Below, piece by piece: positions 43,446 through 52,536 of a stretch of 64,000 nt of DNA (positions within the stretch are counted from its first letter, which is position 1; every line of letters starts with the position of its first letter). The DNA comes from Verrucosispora sp. NA02020 (lineage in GTDB: Bacteria; Actinomycetota; Actinomycetes; Mycobacteriales; Micromonosporaceae): NCBI RefSeq assembly GCF_013364215.1, contig NZ_CP054923.1:3286001-3350000 (forward strand), given 5' to 3'. The translations under genes and the position numbers were made by a program. The notes beneath the pieces are model-generated. The model saw only the letters and a program-made list of their open reading frames with translations. It did no database searches and was not told the DNA's origin.

Positions 43446-44986
43446 GTCCTGCTCATCTCCTCGGTGTCGGGTGTGGTTGCGGGTAGCGCGATCGCCGGAT
43501 CCAGCAGCGCGCGGGTCAGCGGGGACCGGGCACCGGCGGGCAGGTCGGCGGCCCGACCGTGCTCGACGACGCGACCGTGGTCGAGCACGACCACCCGGTC
43601 GGCGAGTCGGACGACCTCCGGGTCGTGCGTGATGACCAGCAACGCCAGGCGGTGCGCCTGCCGCAGCTCGTCCAGCAGGGTGAGGATCCGGTCCCGGTTG
43701 ACGCCGTCCAGCCCGGAGGTGATCTCGTCGCAGACCAGCAGGCGTGGCCGGGTCAGCAGGGCCCGCACCAGGGCGGCACGTTGCAGTTCGCCCCCGGAGA
43801 GCCGCTCCGGCCGACGGGTGACCAGGTCCCGGTCGAGGCCGACCTGATCGAGCAGGGCACGCGCCGCCGCCAGCACGTCGGCGGGTCCCTGTCGCCGCAG
43901 CCGTACGGCGGGCCGCGTCACCTGCGCCAGCACCGGCGCGTACGGGTGGAAGCTCGCCCGGGGGTCCTGGAAGACGTACTGCACGGCGGCGAGGTCGGCC
44001 GGGTCCCGCCGGTCGAGGGAGGCGTGCAGGCGACGGCCGTCGAGGGTGACGGTGCCGGTGTCCGGCCGGTGCAGCCCGGCCAGACAGCGGGCGAGGGTGG
44101 TCTTCCCGCTGCCGGAGCGACCGATCAGCGCGAGGCACTGCGCGTCGCCCAGCGTCACGTCGACACCGTGCAGGACGGTGGTGCCCCGGTGCGCGGCGGT
44201 CAGTGCCTCGGCCCGCAGCAGCGCCTCCACCGGCGGGGACCCGGCGTCGGGACGGGCCGCCGGAGCGGACCGGGTGGGCTCCCCGACGACCGTGTGCGCC
44301 GGACCGGCGGCGGCCACCACGCCCCGGTCCAGGACGATCGCGGTGTCGGCGATCGCCCGGACCAGGTGCAGGTCGTGGCTGAGCAGGACGACGGTGACCC
44401 CGGTGGCGGCCAGGCGGCGCAGCTCGGCGGCCACGTCGCGGCGGTGCAGGCCGTCCTGCCCGGTGGTCGGCTCGTCGGCGACCAGGACGCGGGCCCCGGC
44501 GAGCAGGGCGTGCGCGATCACCAGTCGTTGCTGCTGCCCGCCGGAGAGCTGGTGCGGGTAGCGCCGCAGCGTGTCGGTGTCGGCGGGCAGCCCCACCCGG
44601 GTCAACACCGCCCGGACCGCCTCCCGGACGGCGACGCGGCGGGCCCGGCGGCCGGGGACCGGACGGTGTCGGCGGGCGATCTCGTGCAGCACGGGGCCGA
44701 CGCGGCGTACCGGGGTGAGCGCGGCCGAGGGCTGCTGCGGGACGTACCCGACGAGCCCACCGGGCGCCGGGGTTCCGGGACCGACCACGCGACCGTCGAT
44801 CTCGACCCGGCCGGTGAGGCGTACGCCGGGACCGACCTCGCCGAGCAGCGCCCGCCCGAGGGTGGACTTGCCGCTGCCGGACGGACCGACGACGGCGAGC
44901 ACCCCACCGGCCGGCACCGCGAACGACACGTCCCGCAGCAGCCGGTGTCCGTCGGCGACGGCACCCAGCCCGTCGACCCGGATCAT
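43442..44986 (-). CDS. ABC transporter ATPase, two nucleotide-binding domains fused (DppD-DppF type)
   Basis: 514 residues with two full ATPase domains. First: Walker A GPSGSGKSTLGRALL (about residue 36), signature LSGGQQQR, Walker B VLVADEPTT. Second: GRSGSGKTTLARCLAG (about 285), signature LSGGELQR, Walker B LLVCDEITSG and an H loop in ITHD. Both match the peptide/nickel (Dpp/Opp/Nik) subfamily, which normally uses two separate ATPases. It powers the importer formed with the two permeases and binding protein upstream. ATGA overlap at both ends. Confidence 0.93.
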   Translation of the reverse strand: MIRVDGLGAVADGHRLLRDVSFAVPAGGVLAVVGPSGSGKSTLGRALLGEVGPGVRLTGRVEIDGRVVGPGTPAPGGLVGYVPQQPSAALTPVRRVGPVLHEIARRHRPVPGRRARRVAVREAVRAVLTRVGLPADTDTLRRYPHQLSGGQQQRLVIAHALLAGARVLVADEPTTGQDGLHRRDVAAELRRLAATGVTVVLLSHDLHLVRAIADTAIVLDRGVVAAAGPAHTVVGEPTRSAPAARPDAGSPPVEALLRAEALTAAHRGTTVLHGVDVTLGDAQCLALIGRSGSGKTTLARCLAGLHRPDTGTVTLDGRRLHASLDRRDPADLAAVQYVFQDPRASFHPYAPVLAQVTRPAVRLRRQGPADVLAAARALLDQVGLDRDLVTRRPERLSGGELQRAALVRALLTRPRLLVCDEITSGLDGVNRDRILTLLDELRQAHRLALLVITHDPEVVRLADRVVVLDHGRVVEHGRAADLPAGARSPLTRALLDPAIALPATTPDTEEMSRT

Positions 44987-45816
44987 CGGACCTCCTCCCG
45001 GACACGCGCGGCGTCCGGCTCCACCGTCGGCTCCCGGCCGGTCAACAGCGCGTCGGTGACCAGGTTGACGCCGACGGCGAGCGCGACGAGCAGCGCGGCG
45101 GGTACGACGACCGCCCACGGTTGCAGGAAGATCCCGCCCCGGTTGCGGTCGACCATGACCGCCCAGTCGGCGGCGTCCGGGGCGACCCCGATGCCGAGGA
45201 AGCTGGCCGTGGCGACGAGATAGACCGCGCCGATGAACCGCACCCCGGCGTCGGCGAGCAGGACCCGGCGGATGCCCCGCGCGACGTAGCCGACCGCCCG
45301 CCGCCACCAGGTCTCCCGGTAGAGCCGCATCGCCTCCATCACGGTGCCGTGGGCCAGCGGCAACGCGGCGGCGCGGGTGATCCGTGCGACCTCGGGCAGG
45401 GTCACGACCGCGACGATGACCACCAGCGTCAGCGGCCCGCGTGGCGCGGTGGCGGCCAGCAGGATGAGCAGCAGCAACGACGGGACGGCGAGCAGCAGGT
45501 CCAGCGGGCGCATCAGCGCCTCGTCGAGCGGGCGGTGCCGGGTGAGGGCGGCGATCAGGCCGAGGGGTACGCCCAGCAGATAGGCCAGGGCGGTGGCGGC
45601 GACCGCGACCGCGACGACGGACCACCCGCCGAGCAGCACCTGCCCGACCACGTCCCGGCCGACGAAGTCGGTGCCGAGCAGGCCCGCGCCGTCGAACGGT
45701 CGGGTCCGCGCCTCGGACTCGGTGACCAGCACCGGTCCGGCGACCGCGAGCAGCAGCGGCACGGCCAGCAGCACGATCCCGACGACCGCCCGGGGTCTCC
45801 GCCGTCGGGCCGTCAC
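44983..45816 (-). CDS. ABC transporter permease, DppC/NikC type
   Basis: 277 residues from the GTG at 45816. Six membrane segments, an N-terminal periplasmic-type loop with GAGLLGTDFVGRDVVGQVLLGG (the conserved LGTDxxGRD block) and a cytoplasmic EAA-like loop around YRETWWRRAVGYVARG. It pairs with the DppB-type permease next door to form the channel. GTGA overlap upstream and ATGA overlap downstream. Confidence 0.92.
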   Translation of the reverse strand: MTARRRRPRAVVGIVLLAVPLLLAVAGPVLVTESEARTRPFDGAGLLGTDFVGRDVVGQVLLGGWSVVAVAVAATALAYLLGVPLGLIAALTRHRPLDEALMRPLDLLLAVPSLLLLILLAATAPRGPLTLVVIVAVVTLPEVARITRAAALPLAHGTVMEAMRLYRETWWRRAVGYVARGIRRVLLADAGVRFIGAVYLVATASFLGIGVAPDAADWAVMVDRNRGGIFLQPWAVVVPAALLVALAVGVNLVTDALLTGREPTVEPDAARVREEVR

Positions 45817-46757
45817 CGGACACCGACCGTACGCGGGGCGAGTCGGAACGCCACCAGGTCCGCGACCAGGTTGACCAGCACGGTGGTGACCGCCACGACC
45901 ACGCAGAGCCCCTGGATGGTGGGTACGTCCCGGGCGGCGACCGCGTCGACCAGGGCGGTGCCCAGCCCGGGGATGACGAAGACCGCCTCGACCACGATGA
46001 CGCCACCGAGTAGCCAGTCGGTGGTGCGGGCGACCTGCTGCACGACCGGCGCGGCGGCGGTCGGCAGCGCGTGCGCCAGCCAGCGCCGCCGGGTGGAGAG
46101 ACCGAGGCGTCGGGCGTGGTGGACGTACTCCGCACGCAGGGCGTCCACCATGCCGGCGCGGGTCAGCCGGCTGATCGAGCAGATTGGCCGGGCCAGCAGC
46201 ACCAGCAGCGGCAGCACCAGCACCCCCGGCTGGGCGAGCAGGTCGGCGCCGACGGCGGTGGGCGGGAACCAGCCCAGCCGGACGCCGAAGACCGCCACCA
46301 GCAGGATGGCCAGGGCGAACTCGGGTACCGCGTACAGTCCGACCGCGAGGGTGGTGAGTGTCCGGTCGAGCCGGCCCCCCTCGCGTCGGGCGGCGAGCAT
46401 GCCGAGCCCGACGGCGAGCGGCACCAGCAGCACCAGCGTGGCGACCGCGAGCAGCAGGGTCGCGGCGGCCCCGCCGACGATCAGGTCCAGCACCGGCCGT
46501 TGCGAGATCAGCGAGGCACCGAGGTCGCCGTGCAGCAGCCCGACCACCCAGTCCAGGAAGCGCCACCAGGCCGGTCGGTCGAGGTCGAGCTGCGCGCGGA
46601 TCAGCGCGATCCGCTCCGGGTCGGGATGGTCACCGGCGATCACCACCGCCGCGTCCCCGGGCAGCGCCTCGGTGAGGACGAACACGACGGTGGTGATGCC
46701 GGCGACCTGCCCGACGCCGAGCAGCAGCCGCTGCACGGTGTAGCGGGTCAGACTCAA
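45813..46757 (-). CDS. ABC transporter permease, DppB/NikB type
   Basis: 314 residues from a TTG that overlaps the stop of the binding-protein gene (TTGA). It has the family pattern: TRYTVQRLLLGVGQVAGITTVVFVLTEALPGD in the first membrane segment and outer loop, LDLDRPAWWRFLDWV, and the cytoplasmic loop EYVHHARRLGLSTRRRWLAHALP. Six membrane segments. Part of the same importer as the ATPase, the second permease and the binding lipoprotein. Confidence 0.92.
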   Translation of the reverse strand: MSLTRYTVQRLLLGVGQVAGITTVVFVLTEALPGDAAVVIAGDHPDPERIALIRAQLDLDRPAWWRFLDWVVGLLHGDLGASLISQRPVLDLIVGGAAATLLLAVATLVLLVPLAVGLGMLAARREGGRLDRTLTTLAVGLYAVPEFALAILLVAVFGVRLGWFPPTAVGADLLAQPGVLVLPLLVLLARPICSISRLTRAGMVDALRAEYVHHARRLGLSTRRRWLAHALPTAAAPVVQQVARTTDWLLGGVIVVEAVFVIPGLGTALVDAVAARDVPTIQGLCVVVAVTTVLVNLVADLVAFRLAPRTVGVR

Positions 46758-48301
46758 GCCAGCCACACCTTGTCGAAGCGGGCCCAGTCCAGGGTGTTCG
46801 CGGGCGCCTCGGCGGAGACCCCGCGCACTGTCGGGGCGGTGGCCACCAGGAAGTCGGCGAACCCCCACACCAGCAGCCCGCCCTCGGCGTGCAGCATCCG
46901 CTGCATGTCCCCGTACGCGCGACGGCGACCCGCCTCGTCGGTGGAGGAGACGGCGGTGCCGTAGAGCGCGTCGAACTCGGGCCGCATCCAGCGGGTGGCG
47001 TTCGTGGTGGAGGTGGTCAGCAGCCGCTGCGAGATGTGCGTCTCGATCGGCATGGCACCGCTGCGGAAGGTGGCCATCACCCCGCCGTCGAGCACGTCCC
47101 GCCAGTAGGTGTCCTTGTTGCGCTGCACCGGCTCGACGGTGAGCCCGACCTGACGGGCCTGGTCGGCGAAGACGCTGGCGGCCTCGACGAAACCGGCGGC
47201 GACCGGCGCGGTGTCCAACGGGATGCGCAGCCCGCGCGCACCGGCCCGGTCCACCAGTGCGCGGGCCCGGTCGAGGTCGCGGGTGCGCTGCGGGATGTCG
47301 TCGGCGTAGTACTGGAAGCCCTTGCCGAAGAGGTCGTTGCCGACCTGCCCGGTGCCGGAGAGCACCGTCTCGACGAGCTGCTCCCGGTCGGTCAGCAGGA
47401 ACATCGCCTCGCGCAGGTCCCGGTTGTCGAACGGGGGACGGTCCACCTTCATCGTGAAGCCGAGCAGGTTGCTGTTCGGCATCCGGGTGATCGCGACGCG
47501 GTCGTTGCCGGTGTGCGTCCGCGCGGTGGTCGGGCTGACGTCGTGCGCGTAGTCGACCTGCCCGCCGAGAAGGGCGTTGATCCGGGCCGACTCCTCGTTG
47601 GCGATCACGTACTCCAGCTCGTCGAGGTGCGCGGCACCCTCCCAGTAGTCCGGGTAGCGGGCCAGCAGCAGCGAGCGGCCGGGGGTGAAGCTGCTGACGG
47701 TGAACGGGCCGGAACCGATCGGCCGGTCGAACGACTCGGCACCCTCCGGCACGATGTACGCGCCGAACGCGGCGAGGACGTTGCCGAACTCGGCGAACGG
47801 CCGGTGCAGGGCGAACTCGACGGTGCGGTCGTCCACCGCCCGGCTGGCCCGCAGGTCGATCAGGGAGAGGCTGGCGCGGGCCCGGAACGCCCGGTCCGGG
47901 TCGACGATGCGGGCGTAGCTGGCGAGCACGTCGGCGGCGCGGACCGGCCGACCGTCGTGGAAGGTGGCCTCGCGCAGCGCCACCCGCCAGCGGGTCAGGT
48001 CCGCGTTCGGTTCCCAGCTCAGCGCCAGTCGGGGCTGGATCGACACGTCGGGGCCGTAGTCGGCCAGCTTGTCGAAGACGGCCTTGGCCCGCGACGCCTC
48101 GTTGAACAGGTTCGCCAGGTGCGGGTCGAGCGTCTCGGTGGCACCGCCACCGGCGAACGCGACCCGCAACCGGCCGCCCCGCCTCGGGGTGTCACCGGCA
48201 CCGGGGCCGCCGGTGGAGTCGCCGCCGCAGCCGGTGAGCAGGGCGGTGGCCAGGGCGGCGCCGCCGCCGAGCAGCGTGCGGCGGGACAGGTGGATCGACA
48301 T
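46754..48301 (-). CDS. Family-5 extracellular solute-binding lipoprotein (peptide/nickel/metallophore type)
   Basis: 515 residues. The signal sequence carries a twin arginine (SRRTLLGG) and a lipobox (LLTGC, Cys at about 25), so it is a Tat-exported lipoprotein. The mature part follows SBP_bac_5: GGRLRVAF, LALSWEPNADLTRWRVALREATFHDG (in two parts), PIGSGPFTVSSF, and FDNRDLREAMFLLTDREQLV. This family binds peptides, nickel chelates and, in CntA, staphylopine-metal complexes. GNAT, permease and exporter context suggests it retrieves the metallated product of this operon. Confidence 0.93.
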   Translation of the reverse strand: MSIHLSRRTLLGGGAALATALLTGCGGDSTGGPGAGDTPRRGGRLRVAFAGGGATETLDPHLANLFNEASRAKAVFDKLADYGPDVSIQPRLALSWEPNADLTRWRVALREATFHDGRPVRAADVLASYARIVDPDRAFRARASLSLIDLRASRAVDDRTVEFALHRPFAEFGNVLAAFGAYIVPEGAESFDRPIGSGPFTVSSFTPGRSLLLARYPDYWEGAAHLDELEYVIANEESARINALLGGQVDYAHDVSPTTARTHTGNDRVAITRMPNSNLLGFTMKVDRPPFDNRDLREAMFLLTDREQLVETVLSGTGQVGNDLFGKGFQYYADDIPQRTRDLDRARALVDRAGARGLRIPLDTAPVAAGFVEAASVFADQARQVGLTVEPVQRNKDTYWRDVLDGGVMATFRSGAMPIETHISQRLLTTSTTNATRWMRPEFDALYGTAVSSTDEAGRRRAYGDMQRMLHAEGGLLVWGFADFLVATAPTVRGVSAEAPANTLDWARFDKVWLA

Positions 48302-48330
48302 GGGGTTTCCTCTCGAAGGTGTCGCGGTGT

Positions 48331-49635
48331 TCAGGCCGCGCCAGGGCGGCGAGGGGTGACGGCGGGCATCCGCGCGTCGCCCGGGACGGTGTCCGGTGCG
48401 GGGTCGGCGACCGGTCGGGGGCCGAGCAGGTTCCGGCGGTGCAGCACCCGCACCGCCGCGGCCGAGGCCAGTCCGAGGGCGGCGCAGAGCAGCCACGCCC
48501 CGGCCGGGACCCGCTCGGCCGCGCCGTCCGATCCGGTCTGCATGAGACCGCCGACGGCGGTGGTGGCGAGCGCCGCCACCACGCCCGAGGCGAGATAGAA
48601 GACGCCGAAGTAGGTGCCGGTCAGCCCGGTGCGGGCGAATCCGGGCAGCAGTTCCAGCACGAACGGCTGCGCCACCATCACCCCCACCGCCAGCGCCAGC
48701 GTGGTGACGAGCACCGGCAGGACGCGGACCGCCGGGGGACCGCCCAGCGGTAGCAGCGGCACCAGGAAACCGGCGCCGGTCACCGCCATCCCGGCGGCGA
48801 TCGCGGTGCCCCGGTCGACGCGGCGACGCAGCCGCGCGGTGATGCGGACCTGCCCCGCCACGGTGACCACGGTGGAGACGACGAAGAGTGCGGCGACCGC
48901 CAGCGGCGTGCCGGTGACCGCCTCCGCCTGCACCGGCAGCACCAGATAGAGCTGGGTCTGCAACGCGAAGAGCGCGCTCAACGCCACCGTGAACGCCAGG
49001 AACCGGCCGTCGGTCAGCGACTCCCGCCAGTCCCGGCCGACGCTCTGCCCGCTGGCCGTCACCGGCTGCGCCGGCAGCACCAGCGCCTGCGCCACGGTCA
49101 ACGCGGCGAACACCAGCGCGGCCCCGGTCGCCGCCGCCCGGAAGTCGACCAGCAGCAGCGCGCTGCCGACCAGCGGCCCGATCAGCGCCCCCGCGCTGGC
49201 GAACACGTTGAACAGGGCGAACGCCTCGGCCCGCCGGTCCGGGGCGGCCTGGGCCAGATAGGCGCGCACGGCCGGGTTGAACAGGGCACCGGCCAGACCG
49301 GTCAGCACCGAGGCGACCAGCAGCGCCGACAGCGACCCGCCGACCGCGAACACCGCGAAGCCGACCGCCCGCAGCCCACACCCGGCGATGATCACCCCGC
49401 GTGCGCCGAGCCGGTCCGCCGCCGATCCGCCGAGCAGGAACAGTCCCTGTTGGCTCAGGTTGCGGACCCCGAGGACCAGGCCGACCAGGGCGGCCGAGAG
49501 CCCGATCTGGTCGGTGAGATAGCCGGCCAGGAAGGGCAGCAGCATGTAGAACCCGACGTTGACGCCGAGCTGGTTGACCACCAGCAGCCGGATCGGCACC
49601 GGGAAGCCGCGCCACGACGCCCAGGTGGCCCTCAC
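48331..49635 (-). CDS. MFS transporter, probable small-molecule exporter
   Basis: 434 residues from a GTG overlapping the epimerase stop (GTGA). Twelve membrane segments with the MFS loop motif GGSAADRLGARGVIIAG between TM2 and TM3. It resembles exporter-type MFS proteins rather than sugar symporters. In the staphylopine and related systems an MFS protein (CntE) exports the metallophore while an SBP_5 importer recovers it; the same pair is adjacent here, with a 29-base gap to the binding-protein gene, the only non-overlapping junction of the operon. Confidence 0.88.
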   Translation of the reverse strand: MRATWASWRGFPVPIRLLVVNQLGVNVGFYMLLPFLAGYLTDQIGLSAALVGLVLGVRNLSQQGLFLLGGSAADRLGARGVIIAGCGLRAVGFAVFAVGGSLSALLVASVLTGLAGALFNPAVRAYLAQAAPDRRAEAFALFNVFASAGALIGPLVGSALLLVDFRAAATGAALVFAALTVAQALVLPAQPVTASGQSVGRDWRESLTDGRFLAFTVALSALFALQTQLYLVLPVQAEAVTGTPLAVAALFVVSTVVTVAGQVRITARLRRRVDRGTAIAAGMAVTGAGFLVPLLPLGGPPAVRVLPVLVTTLALAVGVMVAQPFVLELLPGFARTGLTGTYFGVFYLASGVVAALATTAVGGLMQTGSDGAAERVPAGAWLLCAALGLASAAAVRVLHRRNLLGPRPVADPAPDTVPGDARMPAVTPRRPGAA

Positions 49636-50660
49636 CGGGGTGCCTCCGCCGCCGGTGCCACCCCGAGCCCGGCCGCCCCCGACAGGCGCAGCACACCGTC
49701 CCGACCGCCGATGCCGGTCCACGGGTCGTCGGCGAGCAGCAGATGGCCGTCCAGGTCCACCCAGCGGGCCAGACCGGCCAGGTGCACCGCCGGGGCGATG
49801 CCGAGCGAACTGGCCACCAGGCAGCCGAGCATCACGTCCAGGTCCCGTTGCCGGGCCGCCTCGATCATGTCCCCGGCGGCGGTGATGCCGCCGCACCGCG
49901 CCAGCTTCACGTTCACCCCGGCGACCGCGCCCGCCAGCCGGTCCAGGTCGGCCGGACCGGCGGCGTCCTCGTCGGCGACGACGGGCGTGCCGCTGCGGGC
50001 ACCCACCCAGGCCAGCAGGTCGGGGTGGCCCGGCGGGATGGGCTGTTCCACCGCGTCCAGCCGGTGCGGCGCGAGCGCGTCGAGCTGCCGCACGGCCTGT
50101 TCGGCGGACCAGCCGCCGTTGGGGTCGAGCAGCAGCCGGGCGTGCGGCGCGGCGGCCCGGACCGCCGCCACCCGGGCGAGATCGTCCGCGTCGCCGGCCT
50201 TCACCTTGAGCACCGAGAACCCGGCGGCGACCAGGCGTCGGGCGGTCGCCGCCGCCTCCGGCACCGGCACCAGCCCGATGGTGTACGCGGTGGCCACCGG
50301 CGTCGGCTGCGGCGCCCCCACCAGTCGGTGCACGGGTACGCCCCGGGCGTGCCCGAGCAGGTCGTGCACGGCCGCGTCGAGCGCCCCGCGCACCCCCGGC
50401 GGCCCCGGATACGCGCCCAGCTCGGCCCGGAGCGCCTCCGGATCCGGGCAGCCGACCACCCGCTCCGCCCACCCGGCGCAGCACGCCTCGATCGCCGCCC
50501 GGTCGAGTCCGAGATAGTGGCTGGTGACGACCTCGCCGTGCCCGGTGACACCGTCGTGCGTCACGGTCAGCCGCACCGCCTCCCGGCTGGCCATCACCGA
50601 CCGGGAGATGCGCAGCGGCTCCCGCAGCACCAGCGGGTATGCCTGCCAGGTCAGCCTCAT
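49632..50660 (-). CDS. Enolase-superfamily protein, dipeptide-epimerase-like
   Basis: 342 residues. The catalytic set of the muconate-lactonising/L-Ala-D/L-Glu epimerase subgroup is visible: Lys152 and Lys154 in LKVKAG, metal ligands Asp179 (LLLDPNGGW), Glu205 (AVEQPI) and Asp230 (VVADED), and a second lysine in VNVKLARCGG. Such enzymes epimerise the alpha carbon of a dipeptide residue or make cis-trans changes on amino-acid derivatives. Next to an ATP-grasp ligase and an amino-acid-forming PLP enzyme, epimerisation of a small peptide-like product is the natural reading (inference). Confidence 0.88.
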   Translation of the reverse strand: MRLTWQAYPLVLREPLRISRSVMASREAVRLTVTHDGVTGHGEVVTSHYLGLDRAAIEACCAGWAERVVGCPDPEALRAELGAYPGPPGVRGALDAAVHDLLGHARGVPVHRLVGAPQPTPVATAYTIGLVPVPEAAATARRLVAAGFSVLKVKAGDADDLARVAAVRAAAPHARLLLDPNGGWSAEQAVRQLDALAPHRLDAVEQPIPPGHPDLLAWVGARSGTPVVADEDAAGPADLDRLAGAVAGVNVKLARCGGITAAGDMIEAARQRDLDVMLGCLVASSLGIAPAVHLAGLARWVDLDGHLLLADDPWTGIGGRDGVLRLSGAAGLGVAPAAEAPR

Positions 50661-51712
50661 GCCGGCACCCGCCCCCGGTCGGCAACCGGATCGGTCACCG
50701 TGCGACACCGGCTCCACCGGGTGACCTCCACCGCGCCGGGGTGCGGGATCTCCACCGGGTGTCCGTGACCGGAGTCGAGCAGCCCGTGCCGGGCGCACCA
50801 GCCGTCGTCGAAGATGCTGTCGAGATAGCGGTGCGGGCCGTCCGGGAAGACCGTCACCACCCGCGCGTCCGGCCGGGTCCGCGACGCCCAGGCAGCGACC
50901 CGGGCCACCGCCCCGGTGCTCCACCCCCCGGTGACGAAGCCGGTACGCGCCAACCGTCGGCAGGTGTCCACCGCCTCCGCCGGACCGACCCAGTGCACCT
51001 CGTCGAAGGCCGGATAGTCCACGTTGTCCGGATGGATGCTGCTGCCCAGGCCGCGCATCAACCGGGGACGGGCCGGCTGACCGAAGATCCTCGACCCGAC
51101 CGTGTCCACACCGATCAGCCGCAGGTGGGGCCAGGACCGCCGCAACGCCCGCGCCAGCCCGGCGCTGTGCCCGCCGGTGCCCACACTGCACACCAGCACG
51201 TCCACCGCGTCGACCTGGGCGGCGATCTCGTCACCGAGGCTCGCGTACCCGGCCACGTTGTCGGGGTTGTGGTATTGATCCGGCCAGTACGCCCCCGGCA
51301 GCGTCGCGAGCAGCTCGGTCAGGCGGTCCCGGCGGGCCTGCTGCCACCCGCCGGTCGGATGCGGCCGGTCGACCACCTCCAGCCGGGCCCCGTACGCGCG
51401 CAGCAGCGCCCGCATCGACGGCTCCAGCTCCCGGTCCACCACCAGCACCACCGGGTGCCCGAAGGCGTGCCCGGCGAACGCCAGCCCGATCCCCAACGTG
51501 CCGCTCGTCGACTCCACCACCGGCGCGCCGTCGCGCAACTCGCCCCGACGCCGCGCCCCGGCCAGCATGGTGACCGCCGCGCGGGCCTTCATGCCCCCCG
51601 GCGCGGCACACTCGACCTTCGCCCAGAAGCCGCCGTGCGGGTGCGGCAGCGGCGCGTCGACGTACACCAGCGGGGTGTGTCCGACCAGGTTCAACAGTTG
51701 CGGCGCGCTCAT
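50657..51712 (-). CDS. Cysteine-synthase-like PLP enzyme (beta-replacement; SbnA-like context)
   Basis: 351 residues of fold-type II PLP enzymes. The Schiff-base lysine is Lys42 in APGGMKARAA, and the phosphate-binding loop is GTGGHSAGL. The loop that normally reads SGNxG beside the cofactor is SGTLG, so the conserved Asn that contacts the PLP ring is replaced by Thr, hinting at a changed substrate. A C-terminal extension of about 50 residues is present. In metallophore pathways, homologues (SbnA in staphyloferrin B) join O-phosphoserine with another amino acid; a similar C-N or C-S bond formation is likely here. ATGA overlaps both neighbours. Confidence 0.88.
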   Translation of the reverse strand: MSAPQLLNLVGHTPLVYVDAPLPHPHGGFWAKVECAAPGGMKARAAVTMLAGARRRGELRDGAPVVESTSGTLGIGLAFAGHAFGHPVVLVVDRELEPSMRALLRAYGARLEVVDRPHPTGGWQQARRDRLTELLATLPGAYWPDQYHNPDNVAGYASLGDEIAAQVDAVDVLVCSVGTGGHSAGLARALRRSWPHLRLIGVDTVGSRIFGQPARPRLMRGLGSSIHPDNVDYPAFDEVHWVGPAEAVDTCRRLARTGFVTGGWSTGAVARVAAWASRTRPDARVVTVFPDGPHRYLDSIFDDGWCARHGLLDSGHGHPVEIPHPGAVEVTRWSRCRTVTDPVADRGRVPA

Positions 51713-52536
51713 CCGGACACCCCGTAGCGGTAGAGGGTCGTCGGCCCGCCGTCGAGCCAGAAGAACGGGTACGGCTCGGCCGACACGGCGGTCAGGCCCG
51801 CGCCCAGGAACCACGGCAGCACCGCGCTGCCGGTCTGCGCGAACGCCACGAAGGGTTTCCGCTCGGCGCCGGCGTGCGCCAGCAGCGGCGCGAACGTGTC
51901 GTTGCCGAGCGTCATGCCGGAGGCCAGGATCGCGTCGCAGCGGTCCAGCACCGCCGTCGCGTCGGGCAGGTGCGGCTCGTCCCACTCGGTGCGGCCCCCG
52001 GCCAGGTCGCACGGCAGATACCGACGGCCGGTCGCCCGCAGCCGCTCCAACAGCGAGTTGACCACCCCGACGACCAGCACCGTGCGGCTGCTCGCGGGCA
52101 GCAGGTCCACCACCGCCTCGGCGCGCGCCCGTGACTTGGCCAGCGACCCGCCGCCGGGCACGGTGACCGTCGCGTCCGCCGCCTCGGCGTGCGGGCGCAC
52201 CGACATCAGGTACGCGTCCAGCGCGGCCACCCGCACTGGCAGCAGCGGGTGAGTGAGCAGTTCCGCCACGGACGCGCCGACGCAGTCGTAGGCGGTCTCG
52301 TCGGGCAGCGCACCCGGCTCGATGGCGCAGGACCCGACCACCGCGTCGACCCGCAGACTCAGCACGTGGTTGCGGTAGCCGTGCGCCCGCGAGGCGTGCC
52401 GCACGCCCTGCCGGGTGACGAACCCGACGCTGACCGTGGCCCGCGCCGGATCGGCCCCGAGCAGTCCCGCGCGCACCGCCTCCACCAGCGCCGACATCGA
52501 CCGGTACGCCGGCCGGGCCGGCGAGGTGGCGGTCAT
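51709..52536 (-). CDS. DUF364/DUF4213 putative heavy-metal chelation protein
   Basis: 275 residues. An enolase-N-like first domain (VSVGFVTRQGVRHASRAHGYRNHVL, then GSCAIEPGALPDETAYDCVGASVAELL) leads to a Rossmann-like domain with TVLVVGVVNSLLERLRATGRRYLPCDL, then DATAVLDRCDAILASGMTLGNDTF. This two-domain arrangement is that of DUF4213 plus DUF364, structurally studied as putative metal-chelation proteins but without known reaction. Its place between an ATP-grasp and a PLP enzyme suggests it helps build or load the metal-binding product. Confidence 0.8.
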   Translation of the reverse strand: MTATSPARPAYRSMSALVEAVRAGLLGADPARATVSVGFVTRQGVRHASRAHGYRNHVLSLRVDAVVGSCAIEPGALPDETAYDCVGASVAELLTHPLLPVRVAALDAYLMSVRPHAEAADATVTVPGGGSLAKSRARAEAVVDLLPASSRTVLVVGVVNSLLERLRATGRRYLPCDLAGGRTEWDEPHLPDATAVLDRCDAILASGMTLGNDTFAPLLAHAGAERKPFVAFAQTGSAVLPWFLGAGLTAVSAEPYPFFWLDGGPTTLYRYGVSG

